Below are positions 11,235-23,444 of a DNA stretch of 64,000 nucleotides, piece after piece. The stretch is from Neckera pumila (Eukaryota; Streptophyta; Bryopsida; Hypnales; Neckeraceae). Location of the stretch: assembly GCA_963969595.1 (NCBI GenBank), contig OZ018418.1, forward strand, positions 6,763,001 to 6,827,000, given 5' to 3'. The notes under the pieces were generated by a model. It saw only the letters and a list, made by a program, of their open reading frames with translations. It ran no database searches and was not told the origin of the DNA. Positions within the stretch are counted from its first letter, which is position 1, and each line of letters begins with the position of its first letter. A program made the translations under genes and the position numbers.

Positions 11235-11260
11235 CTGCATGAACCATGGAATACAATTAG

Positions 11261-11868
11261 TTCAACTCAAGCTGAGTTAACTTCTCAGTGGATGTCTTCT
11301 TGCAATATCTATTTGCTTAGATATTGATCTATCTTTTCCGTGTCCTTCCTTCTATTTGTCTTTTCCATCTGTTTCTTCATATCTTTAACTTGGGCCAAGT
11401 TAAAACCAGATGTATTGATCTAGATTATCTAAATTCATTTCTAGGGAATTTCTCTATTGTGTTATCTGCTGATTGTTGTCTTGATTTCTCTTGTTTAACT
11501 CGGACCGAGTTAAAGATAGCAAGGTCCTTTGATGTCTTTTCCAGTGTGCTTCTTTTTTATCTGTTTGCTCTAGTCGAGGTTTCTGTGCTGTCAATCTACT
11601 CTGGTCTGCGTCTCAATTTTATCTCGGTCTGAGTTAAAACAGATGACTTTTCTATGCGTCAATGTCCTTTTAAACTGTTGGGACACGCTTAGATAGAAAA
11701 ATTTTATCTCAAATCAAGATTAATATCTTTCTGTTCCTATTCTGCTACCCTATTTTAACTTGCATCGAGTTAAAAGCTGCAGTGCGTTCTCTAATTTGGA
11801 TGTCTTTTGCCCTCCAAAATTTTTTTGCTCCTGTATTCTAGGTGTAGTTTAACTCGATTTGAGTCAAA
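11261..11868. repeat. Cluster of six ~21-bp palindromes upstream of locus 1 exon 1
   Basis: Copies lie at 11261-11280, 11384-11404, 11494-11514 (TTTAACTCGGACCGAGTTAA is nearly perfect), 11621-11639, 11753-11775 and 11848-11868. Spacing is about 94-134 bp. The sequence between them is T-rich and not obviously repeated. The block precedes the first exon acceptor at 11235, so it is probably a 5' intron or leader. Confidence 0.8.
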
Positions 11869-12180
11869 TCTGATTTGCAAGCAAGGGTGTTTTATTTTGG
11901 ATTGGTTGGAAATGCGTTTCTTTTTAATTTTGTGATTTCCTTTACACTATGGAATAAGCAATTTTTAGGGTTGCATCAAGATAAACTATCATTGAGATGA
12001 ATTTACATCCATTTCAATCAAAAAATCGTGGGGGCGCTAGTCCGTTTCTTGAAGTTCTTGGAATTCAAAAACATTTGGATACCTTCAGGGTTTTTTGTCT
12101 TCTGTAGTGGAGGATTCATTCAAACATTTGAACTACTTCAGGAAACAAACCACCAGCTCATTTGAAAGACCTGGAGAACA

Positions 12181-12196
12181 CCCTAAACCCTAAACC
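12181..12196. repeat. Interstitial telomere-type repeat (CCCTAAA)2
   Basis: CCCTAAACCCTAAACC, two units of the plant telomere repeat. It may be a telo-box promoter element or a small interstitial telomeric remnant. It lies about 950 bp upstream of locus 1 exon 1. Confidence 0.7.
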
Positions 12197-12254
12197 TTCA
12201 CCTACAAGAACAACAAAGGAAAGGGGAAACATTTTTTGAATTAGGAGCTACTTT

Positions 12255-13065
12255 TGTATTGCAAAATCACTAACTATGTAAAGTAAAATAAACAATTTGC
12301 CGTGTACCAAGAAGATTTGGTTTGAAAGTCCTGTATTTCTCGTGAATCAAACATCCATTAGTCATGAATGAAGTCCATGTGTTTATTAGAAAAACAAATG
12401 TAGAAGTTGGAAGTATTCTAAGCACTAGTTTCAAATGCATGGCTGCATCCAATTTTTTTTATTTGCCATGTAATCTAGAAGATTTGGTTTTGAAGTCCTA
12501 TGTTTTTGTGAATCAAACATCCATTAGTCATGAAAGAAGTCGACGTGCATATTAGAAAAACAAATGTAGAAGTTGGAAGTAGTCTAAACACTAGTTTATA
12601 ATGCATGGCCGCATCCAATTTATTCCCCATTTTTTTTATTTGCCATGTAACCTAGAAGATTTGGTTTTGAAGTCCTATGTTTTTGTGAATCAAACATCTG
12701 TTAGTCATGAAAGACGTCCATGTGCATATTGGAAAAACAAATGTAGAAGTTGGAAATATTCTAAGCACTAATTTCAAATGCATGGCTGCACCCAATTCAT
12801 TCCCCATTTCTTTTTATTTGCCATGTAAACTAAATGATTCGGTTTTAAAGGCCTATATTCTCAAGAATCAAATTTCCATTAGTCATGGAAGATGTCCAAG
12901 TGCATATTAGAATATCAAATGTAGAAGTTGGAAGTATTCTAAGCACTAGTTTCAAATGCATGGCGGCATCCAATTCATTCCTGATTTTATTTTATTTGCC
13001 ATATAACCTAGAAGATTCGGTTTTAAAGTCCTGTATTTTTGTGATTCAAATGGCCCATTCAGTCA
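12255..13065 (+). repeat. Satellite array S2, first block, ~178-bp unit
   Basis: Four to five diverged copies of a unit containing AAATGTAGAAGTTGGAAGTA, TTCAAATGCATGGC and ATCCATTAGTCATGAAAGA, spaced near 178 bp. Same unit and orientation as 15041-19847. Reading frames here are repeat artefacts. Confidence 0.9.
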
Positions 13066-15040
13066 TTTAGCAGTCAATCATGTCCTAAATAATTCAAATC
13101 CGGTCGTTCTGGCTAGTTGTTTACAATCCTTTTTCTACTAGTGTTACCACAAGATATTATTCGTTTTTGCCCAAAAACTAATCTAACTAACCCTAAGATA
13201 ATTCCTAATCTACTTTAGGATATTTTTGAAATAATCTTAGTATAATCTAAGAATTTTCTAAAACAAGCCTTAATTAGCAAGGAAATCTTGTCTAAGTAAA
13301 ATCTTAGATTTTTCACAAAGATATTTGGGATTTTAATCTATTTTACCCCAGGATATTATGTGTCTTAACCCTAAGATATTTCCAAATATTCTTATTTTAT
13401 TAAAAGAGGTTTTTTTAAAGAAAGATGTGAGATCTTAACTAAATCCAATCTTTGTTTCTAACTAAGATATTTGTGAATTAACTTAGAATTACGGCTAATT
13501 ATTTTTTAAAAGTCAAACCTACAATTGGACCTTCTTTTTTTTTAGGGAACAATTTGAAATTGAAAACCAATTGCGCCATTGCATTCAGAAGACCCAAATT
13601 AGTCTGGAGAATCCTCGCCTCCTTCGTCTAGGCTAATTTTGCCCATCAAAACCACTAACGATTACTTCAAAGAAAAGGTCAAAATTCTAACTATTGGAAT
13701 TTGCATTTTCCAAGGAATTTGACTGGCTAGGGTTGTTTGGAAGGTTCATGGGAGCAAGAAAACATTCTTCATTTGCAACATTCGGACACCGTAAACTCCT
13801 AGTATGCCGGTCAACCCGCCGCCAAGTTGTAAATTCTTGTTAAATTCGATGCCGTTGCTGATTCCGGTAGTTCTGACTATTGAAAAGTCTTCAAACTTGA
13901 TAGGTCGCTTATCAGACACACAAAACTCTATTCTAATTTTTAGTGAGATTTTACCGCACTTTGGATAAGTTCTGTGAGTTTACCATGAGTTTCAAAAGCG
14001 GTTGACTTCTCATGGAGTCATCGTGGAGTTTTGTAAAATCCCAAAACTTTTGGGGCAACCTTTTGAGAATTTCCACAAGCTAAAGGCAAAAGCAAATCTC
14101 CTATAATACAATTCATAAGGAGACTAACATTAGACGCTCCTTAACAATTTTGACCCACAAGAGAAATTGTTCTGGTATTGGGGTTTGTTGTAGATGATTG
14201 GCTCTTAAGTTGACCTCTTGGCATGCTTTTACCCGAAAAGCACCTTTTTCTATGTTCCAATCACTTAACCCTTTGTCTACTTTGCATTCTGGCTTGATAT
14301 TCTTAAGTTACTTGCAACATAATACAACTATTCCAAATCCTTTATGAATTGGATCTAGACTCTTGGAAACCTATAGTAGACTCTTCTACTTAGCTAAGTC
14401 ATTGCATGCCGCTTGTAGACTTAGTTTCACATGGACAAGTCAGACACTAGGACTGGCTAACTCTCACATTCTTCCTTCTCTCGGAAAGGCTAATCTACTC
14501 TCTCAGACTCTCAATTAGGGCCTAAATATGGAAAGACACATTATGTTGTACTTTCCACAATTTTAGGAAGACTCCTCACTGACTGGGTAGGAACTTCTAT
14601 CAAATCCCTTTCAACTACTTATTTCATGCTATTTGTATAAAATAGGACCATAAACTAACATAAATCGCAAAAAATAAACCCAGAGTCCAAAGTGCTAATT
14701 TGAGGGCTCACACTCTCCAAGTTCAACTAACATTGACATCTTCATCCATCCATTGTTGAGGGAACTTCATGAGCTTAAGCGTGGTGTTCCAGCACTAGAT
14801 TTTTCTCAAGCGGAAGGGAGTCAAACCTTCACATTGCATGCCTTACTCATGTGGATGATTTTGGATTTTTGTACATATGGCCTCATCTTTGGTTTTTGCT
14901 GCAAGTGTTCACTATAAGAAACCAAACTTTATTGATGTCAAAAGGAACGGATTTTAGGTGATATTGAGAAATACAACCCAAGTTTTTATGTCAAGAATGA
15001 TGTCCAATATAACATCAATGGACAAGATTGTTGACATAAA
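13066..15040. other. Non-satellite segment splitting the S2 array
   Basis: No satellite unit in this ~2-kb stretch. 13140-13520 is rich in CCTAAGATATT-like words. The rest is single-copy in appearance, without a supported gene. It may be an inserted element or a deletion/rearrangement junction; no terminal repeats or target duplications were found. Confidence 0.5.
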
Positions 15041-18000
15041 AACATGGTTATTTCCCGTGTAACCTAGAAGATTTGGTTTGAAAATTTTGTATTCCTCTTG
15101 AATCAAACATCCCTTAGTCATGAAAGAAGTCCACGTGCATATTGAAAAATAAATTGAAGAAGTTGAAAGTATTCTAAGCACTAGTTTCAAATGCATGGCC
15201 GCATCCAATTCATTCCCCATTTTTTCTTATCTGCCATATAACCTGGAAGATTTGGTTTTAAAGTCTTGTATTTTTGTGAACCAAATATCCGTTAGTCATG
15301 AAAGAAGATTACGTGCATAATGGAAAAAGAAATGTAGAAGTTGGAAGTATTCTAAGCACTAGTTTCAAATGCATGGCCGCATCCAATTCATTTCCCATTT
15401 TTTCTTATCTGCCATATAACCTGGAAGATTTGGTTTTAAAGTCTTGTATTTTTGTGAACCAAATATCCGTTAGTCATGAAAGAAGATTACGTGCATAATG
15501 GAAAAAGAAATGTAGAAGTTGGAAGTATTCTAAGCACTAGTTTCAAATGCATGGCCGCATCCAATTCATTCCCCATTTTTTCTTATCTGCCATATAACCT
15601 GGAAGATTTGGTTTTAAAGTCTTGTATTTTTGTGAACCAAATATCCGTTAGTCATGAAAGAAGATTACGTGCATAATGGAAAAAGAAATGTAGAAGTTGG
15701 AAGTATTCTAAGCACTAGTTTCAAATGCATGGCCGCATCCAATTCATTTCCCATTTTTTCTTATCTGCCATATAACCTGGAAGATTTGGTTTTAAAGTCT
15801 TGTATTTTTGTGAACCAAATATCCGTTAGTCATGAAAGAAGTTTACGTGCATAATGAAAAAAGAAATGTAGAAGTTGGAAGTATTCTAAGTACTAGTTTC
15901 AAATGCATGGCCGCATCCAATTCATTCCCCATTTTCTGTTAATTTGCCATGTAACCTAGAAGATTTGGTTTTAAAGTCCTATATTTTTGTGAATCAAATA
16001 CCTATTAGTCATGAAAGAAGTCCAAATGCATATTAAAAAAACAAATGTAGATGTGCAAGTATTCAAAGCACTAGTTTCAAATGCATGGTAGCATCCAATT
16101 CATTTCCTATTTCTCTTAATTTGCCATGTAGCATAGAAAATTTGGATTTTCAGGTCCTAAAATTTTCTTGAATCAAATACCCATCAGTCATGAGAGAAGT
16201 CCACGCGCATATTGGAAAAACAAATGTAGAAGTTGGAAGTATTCTAAGCACTAGTTTCAAATGCATGGCATCATCCAATCCATTCCCTATTTCTTTTAAT
16301 TTGCCATGTAGCATAGAAGATTCGGGTTTTCAAATTCTGTAATTTCGTGAATCAAATATCCATTAATCATGAGAGATGTCCACGTGCATATTGGAAAGAC
16401 AAATGTAGATGTTGGAAGTATTCTAAGCATTAGATTCAAATGCATGGCTGCATCCAATCCATTCCCTATTTCTTTTAATTTGCCATGTAGCATAGAAAAT
16501 TTGTGTTTTCAGGTCCCGTAATTTCGTGAATCAAATATCCATTAGTCATGAAAGAAGTCCACGTGCATATTGGAAAAACAAATGTAGATGTTGGAAGTCT
16601 TCTAAGCACTAGTTTCAAATGCATGGCTGCATCCAATTCATTCCCTATTTCTTTTAATTTGCCATGTAGTATAGAAGATCCGGGTTTTCAAGTTCTGTAA
16701 TTTCGTGAATTAAATATCCATTAGTCATGAGAGATGTCCACATGCATATTGGAAAAACAAATGTAGATGTTGGAAGTCTTCTAAGCACTAGTTTCAAATG
16801 CATGGCCGCATCCAATTCATTTCCCATATTCTTTATATGCTATATAACCTAGAAGATTTGGCATGAAAGTCGTGTATTTCTCCTAATTCAAACACCCATT
16901 AGTCATGAGAGAAGTCCACATGCATATTGGAAAAACAAATGTAGAAGTTGGAAGTCTTCTAAGCACTAGTTTCAAATGCATGGCTGCACCCAATTCATTC
17001 CCCATTTTTTTCTATGCTATATAACCTAGAAGATTTGGCTTGAAAGTCTTGTATTTCTCTTGAATGAAACATCCATTAGTCATGAAACAAGTCCACGTGC
17101 ATATTGGAAAAACAAATGTAGAAGTTGGAAGTAATCTAAGCACTAGTTTCAAATGCATGGCTGCATTCAATCCATTCCCTATTTCTTTTAATTTGCCATG
17201 TAGTATAGAAGATCTGGGTTATCAAGTCCTGTAATTTCATGAATGAAACATCCATTAGTCATGAGGGAAGTCCACGTGCATATTGGAAAAACAAATGTAG
17301 AAGTTGGAAGTCTTCTAAGCACTAGTTTCAAATGCATGGCCGCACCCAATTCATTCCCCATTTTCTTTATATGCCATGTGCCCTAGAAGCTTTGGGTTGA
17401 AAGTCTTGTATTTCTCTTGAATCAAACATCCATTAGTCATGAAAGAAGTCCACGTGCATATTGGAAAAACAAATGTAGAAGTTGGAAGTATTCTAAGCAC
17501 TAGATTCAAATGCATGGCTGCATCCAATCCATTTCCTATTTCTTTTAATTTGCCATATAGCATAGAAAATTTGGGTTTTCAGGTCCTGTAATTTCATAAA
17601 TCAAATATCCATTAGTCATGAGAGAAGTCCATGTCCATACTGGAAAACCAAATGTAGATGTTGGAAGTATTCTAAGCACTAGTTTCAAATGCATGGCCGC
17701 ATCCAATTCATTTCCCATATTCTTTATATGCCATGTAACCTAGAAGATTTGGCATGAAAGTCGTGTATTTCTCCTAATTCAAACACCCATTAGTCATGAG
17801 AGAAGTCCACATGCATATTGGAAAAACAAATGTAGAAGTTGGAAGTCTTCTAAGCACTAGTTTCAAATGCATGGCCGCACCCAATTCATTCCCTATTTCT
17901 TTTAATTTGCCATGTAGCATAGAAGATTCGGGTTATTAAGTTCGATAATTTCGTGAATCAAATATCCATTAGTCATGAGAGAAGTCCACGTGCATATTGG

Positions 18001-19847
18001 AAAAACAAATGTAGATGTTGGAAGTCTTCTAAGCACTAGTTTCAAATGTATGGCCGCACCCAATTCATTCCCCATTTTTTTCTATGCTATGTAACCTAGA
18101 AGATTTGGCTTGAAAGTCTTGTATTTCTCTTGAATGAAACATCCATTAGTCATGAAACAAGTCCACGTGCATATTGGAAAAACAAATGTAGAAGTTGGAA
18201 GTATTCTAAGCACTAGTTTCAAATGCATGGCTGCATCCAATCCATTCCGTATTTCTTTTAATTTGCCATGTAGCACAGAAGATCTGGGTTATCAAGTCGT
18301 GTAATTTCGTGAATCAAACATCCATTAGTCATGAGAGAAGTCCACGTGCATATTGGAAAAACCAATGTAGAAGTTGGAAGTCTTTTAAGCACTAGTTTCA
18401 AATGCATGGCCGCATCCAATTCATTTCCCATATTCTTTATATGCCATGTAACCTAGAGGATTTGGCATGAAAGTCGTGTATTTCTCCTAATTAAGACATC
18501 CATTAGTCATGAAAGAAGTGCACGTGCATATTGGAAAAACAAATGTAGAAGTTGGAAGTGTTCTAAGCACTAGTTTCAAATGCATGGCCGCATCCAATTC
18601 ATTTCCTATATTCTTTATATGCCATGTAACCTAGAGGATTTGTCATGAAAGTCATGTATATCTCCTAATTAAGACATCCATTAGTCATGAGAGAAGTCCA
18701 CGTGCATATTGGAAAAACAAATGTAGAAGTTGGAAGTCTTCTAAGCACTAGTTTCAAATGCATGGCCGCACCCAATTCATTCCCCATTTTCTTTATATGC
18801 CATGTGACCTAGAAGCTCTGGGTTGAAAGTCTTGTATTTCTCTTGAATCAAACATCCATTAGTCATGAGAGAAGTCCACGTGCATATTGGAAAAACAAAT
18901 GTAGAAGTTGGAAGTCTTTTAAGCACTAGTTTCAAATGCATGGCCGCATCCAATTCATTTCCCATATTCTTTATATGCCATGTAACCTAGAAGATTTGGC
19001 ATGAGTGTCATGTATTTTTCCTAATTCAGACATCCATTAGTCATGAAAGAAGTCCACGTGCATATTGTAAAAACAAATGTAGAATTTGGAAGTCTTCTAA
19101 GCACTAGTTTCGAATGCATGGCAGCATCCAATCCATTCCCTATTTCTTTTAATTTGCCATGTAGCATAGAAGATTCGGGTTTTCAAGTTCTGTAATTTCG
19201 TGAATCAAATATCCATTAGTCATGAGAGATGTCCACGTGCATATTGGAAAGACAAATGTAGATGTTGGAAGTATTCTAAGCATTAGATTCAAATGCATGG
19301 CTGCATCCAATCCATTCCCTATTTCTTTTAATTTGCCATGTAGCATAGAAAATTTGTGTTTTCAGGTCCCGTAATTTCGTGAATCAAATATCCATTAGTC
19401 ATGAGAGAAGTCCATGTGCATATTGGAAAATCAAATGTAGATGTTGGAAGTCTTCTAAGCACTAGTTTCAAATGCATGGCCGCACCCAATTCATTTTCCA
19501 TATTCTTTATATGCCATGTAACCTAGAAGATTTGGCATGAAAGTCATGTAATTATCCAAATTCAGGCATCTATTAGTCATGAAAGAAGTGCACGTGCATA
19601 TTGTAAAAACAAATGTAGAAGTTGGAAGTCTTCTAAGCACTAGTTTCAAATGCATGGCCGCACCCAATTCATTACCCATTTTCTTTATATGCCGTGTGAC
19701 CTAGAAGCTTTGGCTTGAAAGTCTTGTATTTCTCTTGAATGAAACATCCATTAGTGATGAAAGAAGTCCACGTGCATATTGGAAAAACAAATGTAGAAGT
19801 TGGAAGTATTCTGAGCATTAGTTTCAAATGCATGCCCGCATCCAATT
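15041..19847 (+). repeat. Satellite array S2, main block, ~178-bp unit, about 27 copies
   Basis: Tandem copies with the words GTAGAAGTTGGAAGT, CTAAGCACTAGTTTCAAATG, CATGGCCGCATCCAATTCAT and CATTAGTCATGA. Copies starting near 15298, 15476 and 15654 are almost identical and exactly 178 bp apart, indicating recent local amplification. Elsewhere, variants recur at multiples of the unit: 16296 and 19149 (2853 bp, 16 units), and 17351 and 18777 (1426 bp, 8 units). The array ends where element A begins (19848). All reading frames in the array are repeat artefacts. Confidence 0.95.
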
Positions 19848-20918
19848 TGTTGTACGTGCAATCTAGGCGTAAGTATCCTTAGCACAGAATGTGCTAAGAT
19901 AACACAAAACATCATCTCAGGGAATTTTTGGATTATATGTAGCATATTCTAGCTATCTGGCTTCTCTATCTTTCTTTCTTCTCACCTACTCAACATTTTC
20001 CGGATCCTTTCACAATCCGGACCATAAACTCTCTGAAATCCGGTTAATGTCTCTTCTTCCAATCCGGTTTTCAATACCTCTATTTTACCTTCAGAGGGTC
20101 CACTAGTTGATCTTTTGAGGGGGTAGGGACTTCACCACTCTTGTTCTCCTACAATTCTAACAAACACAAATAATAACATCCAAGTATTCAAGAAGTTGCA
20201 GCAAGACAAAAAGATCTGGATCCTTACAACTTCCGGATGGTGATTCCGGACAGCAGGTCACTCAGGAATACTTCACTCTCCCTTACTACAACGACAAATC
20301 TCAGAGCCCGGAATAGATCCGGAGGTGTAATCTTTTTAGATGTTAGATGAATTCTGAGGTTGGCAGATCTTCCGGACAGGTGGGGGCTTCCTTGGGCGGG
20401 CGCTTACCTCTGCACGGCTTGACAACCGGACTACCCTTCTGGTAGTTTAAAGACACAGTACGCAGCTCCTAAGTCAACAATCCAACAACATTACAATAGT
20501 ACACTCTCGACTCAGATCTTATTCTCGTAAATCTGGATTCCTCCTCATCCGTCCTTTCCTTCCAACATCCTGACCACAGATCAACACAATCTGCATACAG
20601 TGATAGAACAAAAATGCATACCCGAGGGCTCAGATTTCGAAAAGGGAATGAAATACAATTGAATATCAACTAGGAGGGAATGAGGGGCAACTAACTTGCC
20701 CGCCCTTAAAAACCCAAAACAAAACCAAAATCAACACCCTAAAAGTGAAAAAGGGCTCTCCACAAACCGGAGCAACCACACACACACCAAAGAAATCCCG
20801 AATAAACCAGGAAGTCCTTATTCCTAAGTTTCCGGAAACCAGGCCCACGTTTGGAATCGGGTTCCGGGACAAAACTATCTAAATTCTAATCCACCTTCTA
20901 CAAGTAGTCCCCTTCTAA

Positions 20919-22962
20919 CTACTTGGCCACCCGAGATTTCTTTGAACTCCCGGCTCCCTGTTTGGCTATTGGCTTACCGGAACTCTTTGCTGGCGTCATT
21001 TTGGCGGCTCGAGGCGGATTCTGACAGGTCGCAAGAGACGTCTCCTCTTCCTCCGTATCTTCCTTAGATTCTGATCTTGATTCAAACTCACCAGACTCGG
21101 AGTCTTCAATCTGTTGCTTCACCGGCTTCTTGCCCTCCGGTTTCCGCTTCTCAGACTTCCGGAGTTCAGTTGCCTCTCAGGTTCCACCATCTTGAGTTCT
21201 TCATCTGGATCCGTGATCTCGGCCTGCACTATTTCCGTCCTCTTTTTCAGCCGAGTTTCCGGCCTGGGTTCCGGTCTCGCCTCTGGAGTCGGATCTCCTA
21301 AGTCAATCAGTTCTGCACCCGTGCTGGTGATTGTTGCCACATATGAGGGAATCCTTCCGGGTGTTCTCTTGCCAGATTTATTGTCCCCAAACCTTCTAAT
21401 AGATCTCTTCTGATCCTCAATCTCTGACTAGCCTTTCCGGTTTCCCTCAGAGACTGTGAGGAAGGGGCAAAAGTATTTACTGTGCCCCTCTTCGGGAACT
21501 GACTCAAGGAAGGCACCTTAGGTATCTTAAACAGGGACTTCAGGCTTGGATCCTCTTGTGTCCCAAAAGTTTCGGCTCCGTATTTGCCCGGGGACTCCAT
21601 GAAGATATCTGGAAGTAGCCCAAAGTCATCCTTGGCCACATCCAGATGACCCAGTAGCTGCCGCATCTCGTCCAAAACGATCTTCATCTTGGCCTCGTAA
21701 TTGACCAGGACTTGCAGCACTCTAGATCCGATAACAATGCCGTCGTTCTCGAGTTTCTTTGTGTAAAGCGCAGACCGGATGATCTAATGTTCCGGTTCTT
21801 CTACCAGCACCCTCAAATCCCTGACTAACTTCAGGGCATCCGTCTCCTTCTTCCGGGCTGAGAGCGGCTGCCCCTCCGTCCAGTAGAACTTGTTCTTGTA
21901 GTGATGCCATTCTGCCTTAAGCAGTTCGATCTGCTTGTCCTTCTCTTTGAGTAATGCCGGATCCGGTCTCTTCCGGAGTTTGTTGAAGATCTGGTCCGTC
22001 TCCATGTTCAATTCCTTGGTGACGCTCGTGATCACTTTTGCCATCTCGGCGTGCATCTTTCGGCACTGCACCATCCATCGGGTTCCAGCTTCATAGAAGT
22101 CGGATACATCGGAAGTTTTCGGTGATGGCTGGGTTAGATACGGATTCGGTTCTGGCACGTCCAGACTTGTTCTTCGTGCGTTCGGATTGGTGGTCTTCTA
22201 TCGCTTCTTCTTCTCCAGCGACTTCGATTCCGGATCCTCCTCTTCTTCTTCTTCTTCTAGTGTCGCTTCTCCCGTCGGCTTCAACTCTTCCGTGAATCTG
22301 TACTTTAGGATTTGCATTCCGGTCTCATAGGCTACTTGTTCCTGCGGGGTCATGAAATCAAAATGTTGATACATGTGGAACAAGTAAGTGCTGAGCGGAC
22401 TCTGCTTGGCCTTGTTGATAGCCACCGCCATCTTCTTGACCTTCTGGTGGATTATGGTCGCCCAGTTCACAACCCGGCCCTCGATTGCTATGAAAATCGT
22501 ATTCGCCACTGTAACCGTAATCCTTGTTGGCTTTTCCGGATACACAATGGGGATCAAGAAATTTAATAATCGCCTATGGCGCTCATCGATACAGTCACTA
22601 ACGGTAAAACCCTTCTTGTGGTGTGGCGGTTTCTTGAACTTCCCTTCATAAAACTTATCCGTCTGAGTCGCATTTCCGGATCCAGACTGCTTCAATCCGT
22701 AAGTTTCCGTCCACATCCCTTCCGTCTAAGAGGCCCACCGACCCCTTAGCGTCGGCTTGAACTGATTTGGCATCCCCATAACCAGCTCACAAAGAAAATC
22801 TTCACTTCTAACTGTCCAAGGGTGCCGGATGAATCCGATACACCCTAGTTTAAAGAGATCTTCCTCTAACTCTAAGCGCTCAGCGGAGTCCAACGGAATG
22901 ACTGGGTATAGGAGCTTGATAGAGGGAATAGTCTTCTGCCCCTGCGCCAATGTTTCCGCCAT
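20919..22962 (-). pseudogene. Gene A: family protein, N-terminal domain + coiled coil + basic end
   Basis: One frame runs from the ATG at 22962 to about 21307, interrupted by stops near 22727, 22198 and 21784. Later frame changes lead to a terminal piece ending SSKKSRVAK at 20919. The N-terminal part contains LGCIGFIRHPW, DCIDERHRRLLNFLIPI, YPEKPTRITVTVANTIF and STYLFHMYQ. A Glu run (about 22235-22255) follows. The middle is helical (KEKDKQIELLKAEW). The end is acidic, then Lys/Arg-rich. The order equals that of genes D and G. Function unknown; no transposase, integrase or reverse transcriptase motif is visible. Confidence 0.65.
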
Positions 22963-22980
22963 CTTCTTGACCTACAATCC

Positions 22981-22995
22981 GGTGCAATCGGCACC
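22981..22995 (-). promoter_or_regulatory. Leader hairpin upstream of gene A start
   Basis: Minus strand GGTGCCGATTGCACC, a 5-bp stem hairpin 18 bases before the ATG. Equivalent sequences precede genes B (23853-23867), C (29753-29767) and G (57689-57703, with one stem change). Conservation between diverged copies suggests a function such as a leader RNA structure. Confidence 0.5.
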
Positions 22996-23444
22996 CTCCT
23001 TTCCTTCTCTCCCTATCCGATCTAACTCACCACTCTTTCACTCTTCTAAAACGCGCTCCAAAACCTGCAAGCACACACCTCCTCGAGCGGAAGAAAGAGG
23101 GAGAAAAATGAAAGACCCATGCGCTTAAGTACCCGGCCAGTGACCGACATTCGTTGGTTCGGCCACTTAATGCGCCGCCATTGCAAACGGATCCCTAGTT
23201 TTCATAGGCCGGATCCCTAGTTTGTAGGTTGCCTGAATCCGGATCCCATTCTGGTTTCCGGATTTTGGCCAAAGTCCGTTTCTTACCTATTCTACAAGTT
23301 TTTACAAGTCGGAACTTCCTGACTACCTAGTTTCTACTAAATGTTCCGGTTTGCGGCTTCACTACTACAAATTTTTGAAAATATTTACGGAATTAATCCT
23401 AAACTAATCCGGATTTCTAAATATTGATATTGCATATTCCCACA

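Larger units (their letters stand above)
19848..23444 (-). mobile_element. Element A, full-length-looking copy of the TCCGGA-rich family
   Basis: On the minus strand the copy begins TGTGGGAATATGC at 23444 and ends GTACGTACAACA-like sequence at 19848 (plus strand TGTTGTACGTGCAATC). Both ends match those of element G. The left flank is satellite S2 (CAATT) but the right flank is element B gene sequence (CCTGT), so the two sides carry no matching 5-bp duplication. The copy is therefore probably a recombinant, or one flank has been replaced. It carries gene A, a TTAAG-type core promoter near 23123 and the family 3' tail. Confidence 0.7.

Noticed and set aside
15298..19679. Many 60-70 codon frames in the 178-bp satellite on both strands
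   Set aside because: They are repeated translations of the same satellite unit and end at each unit border.
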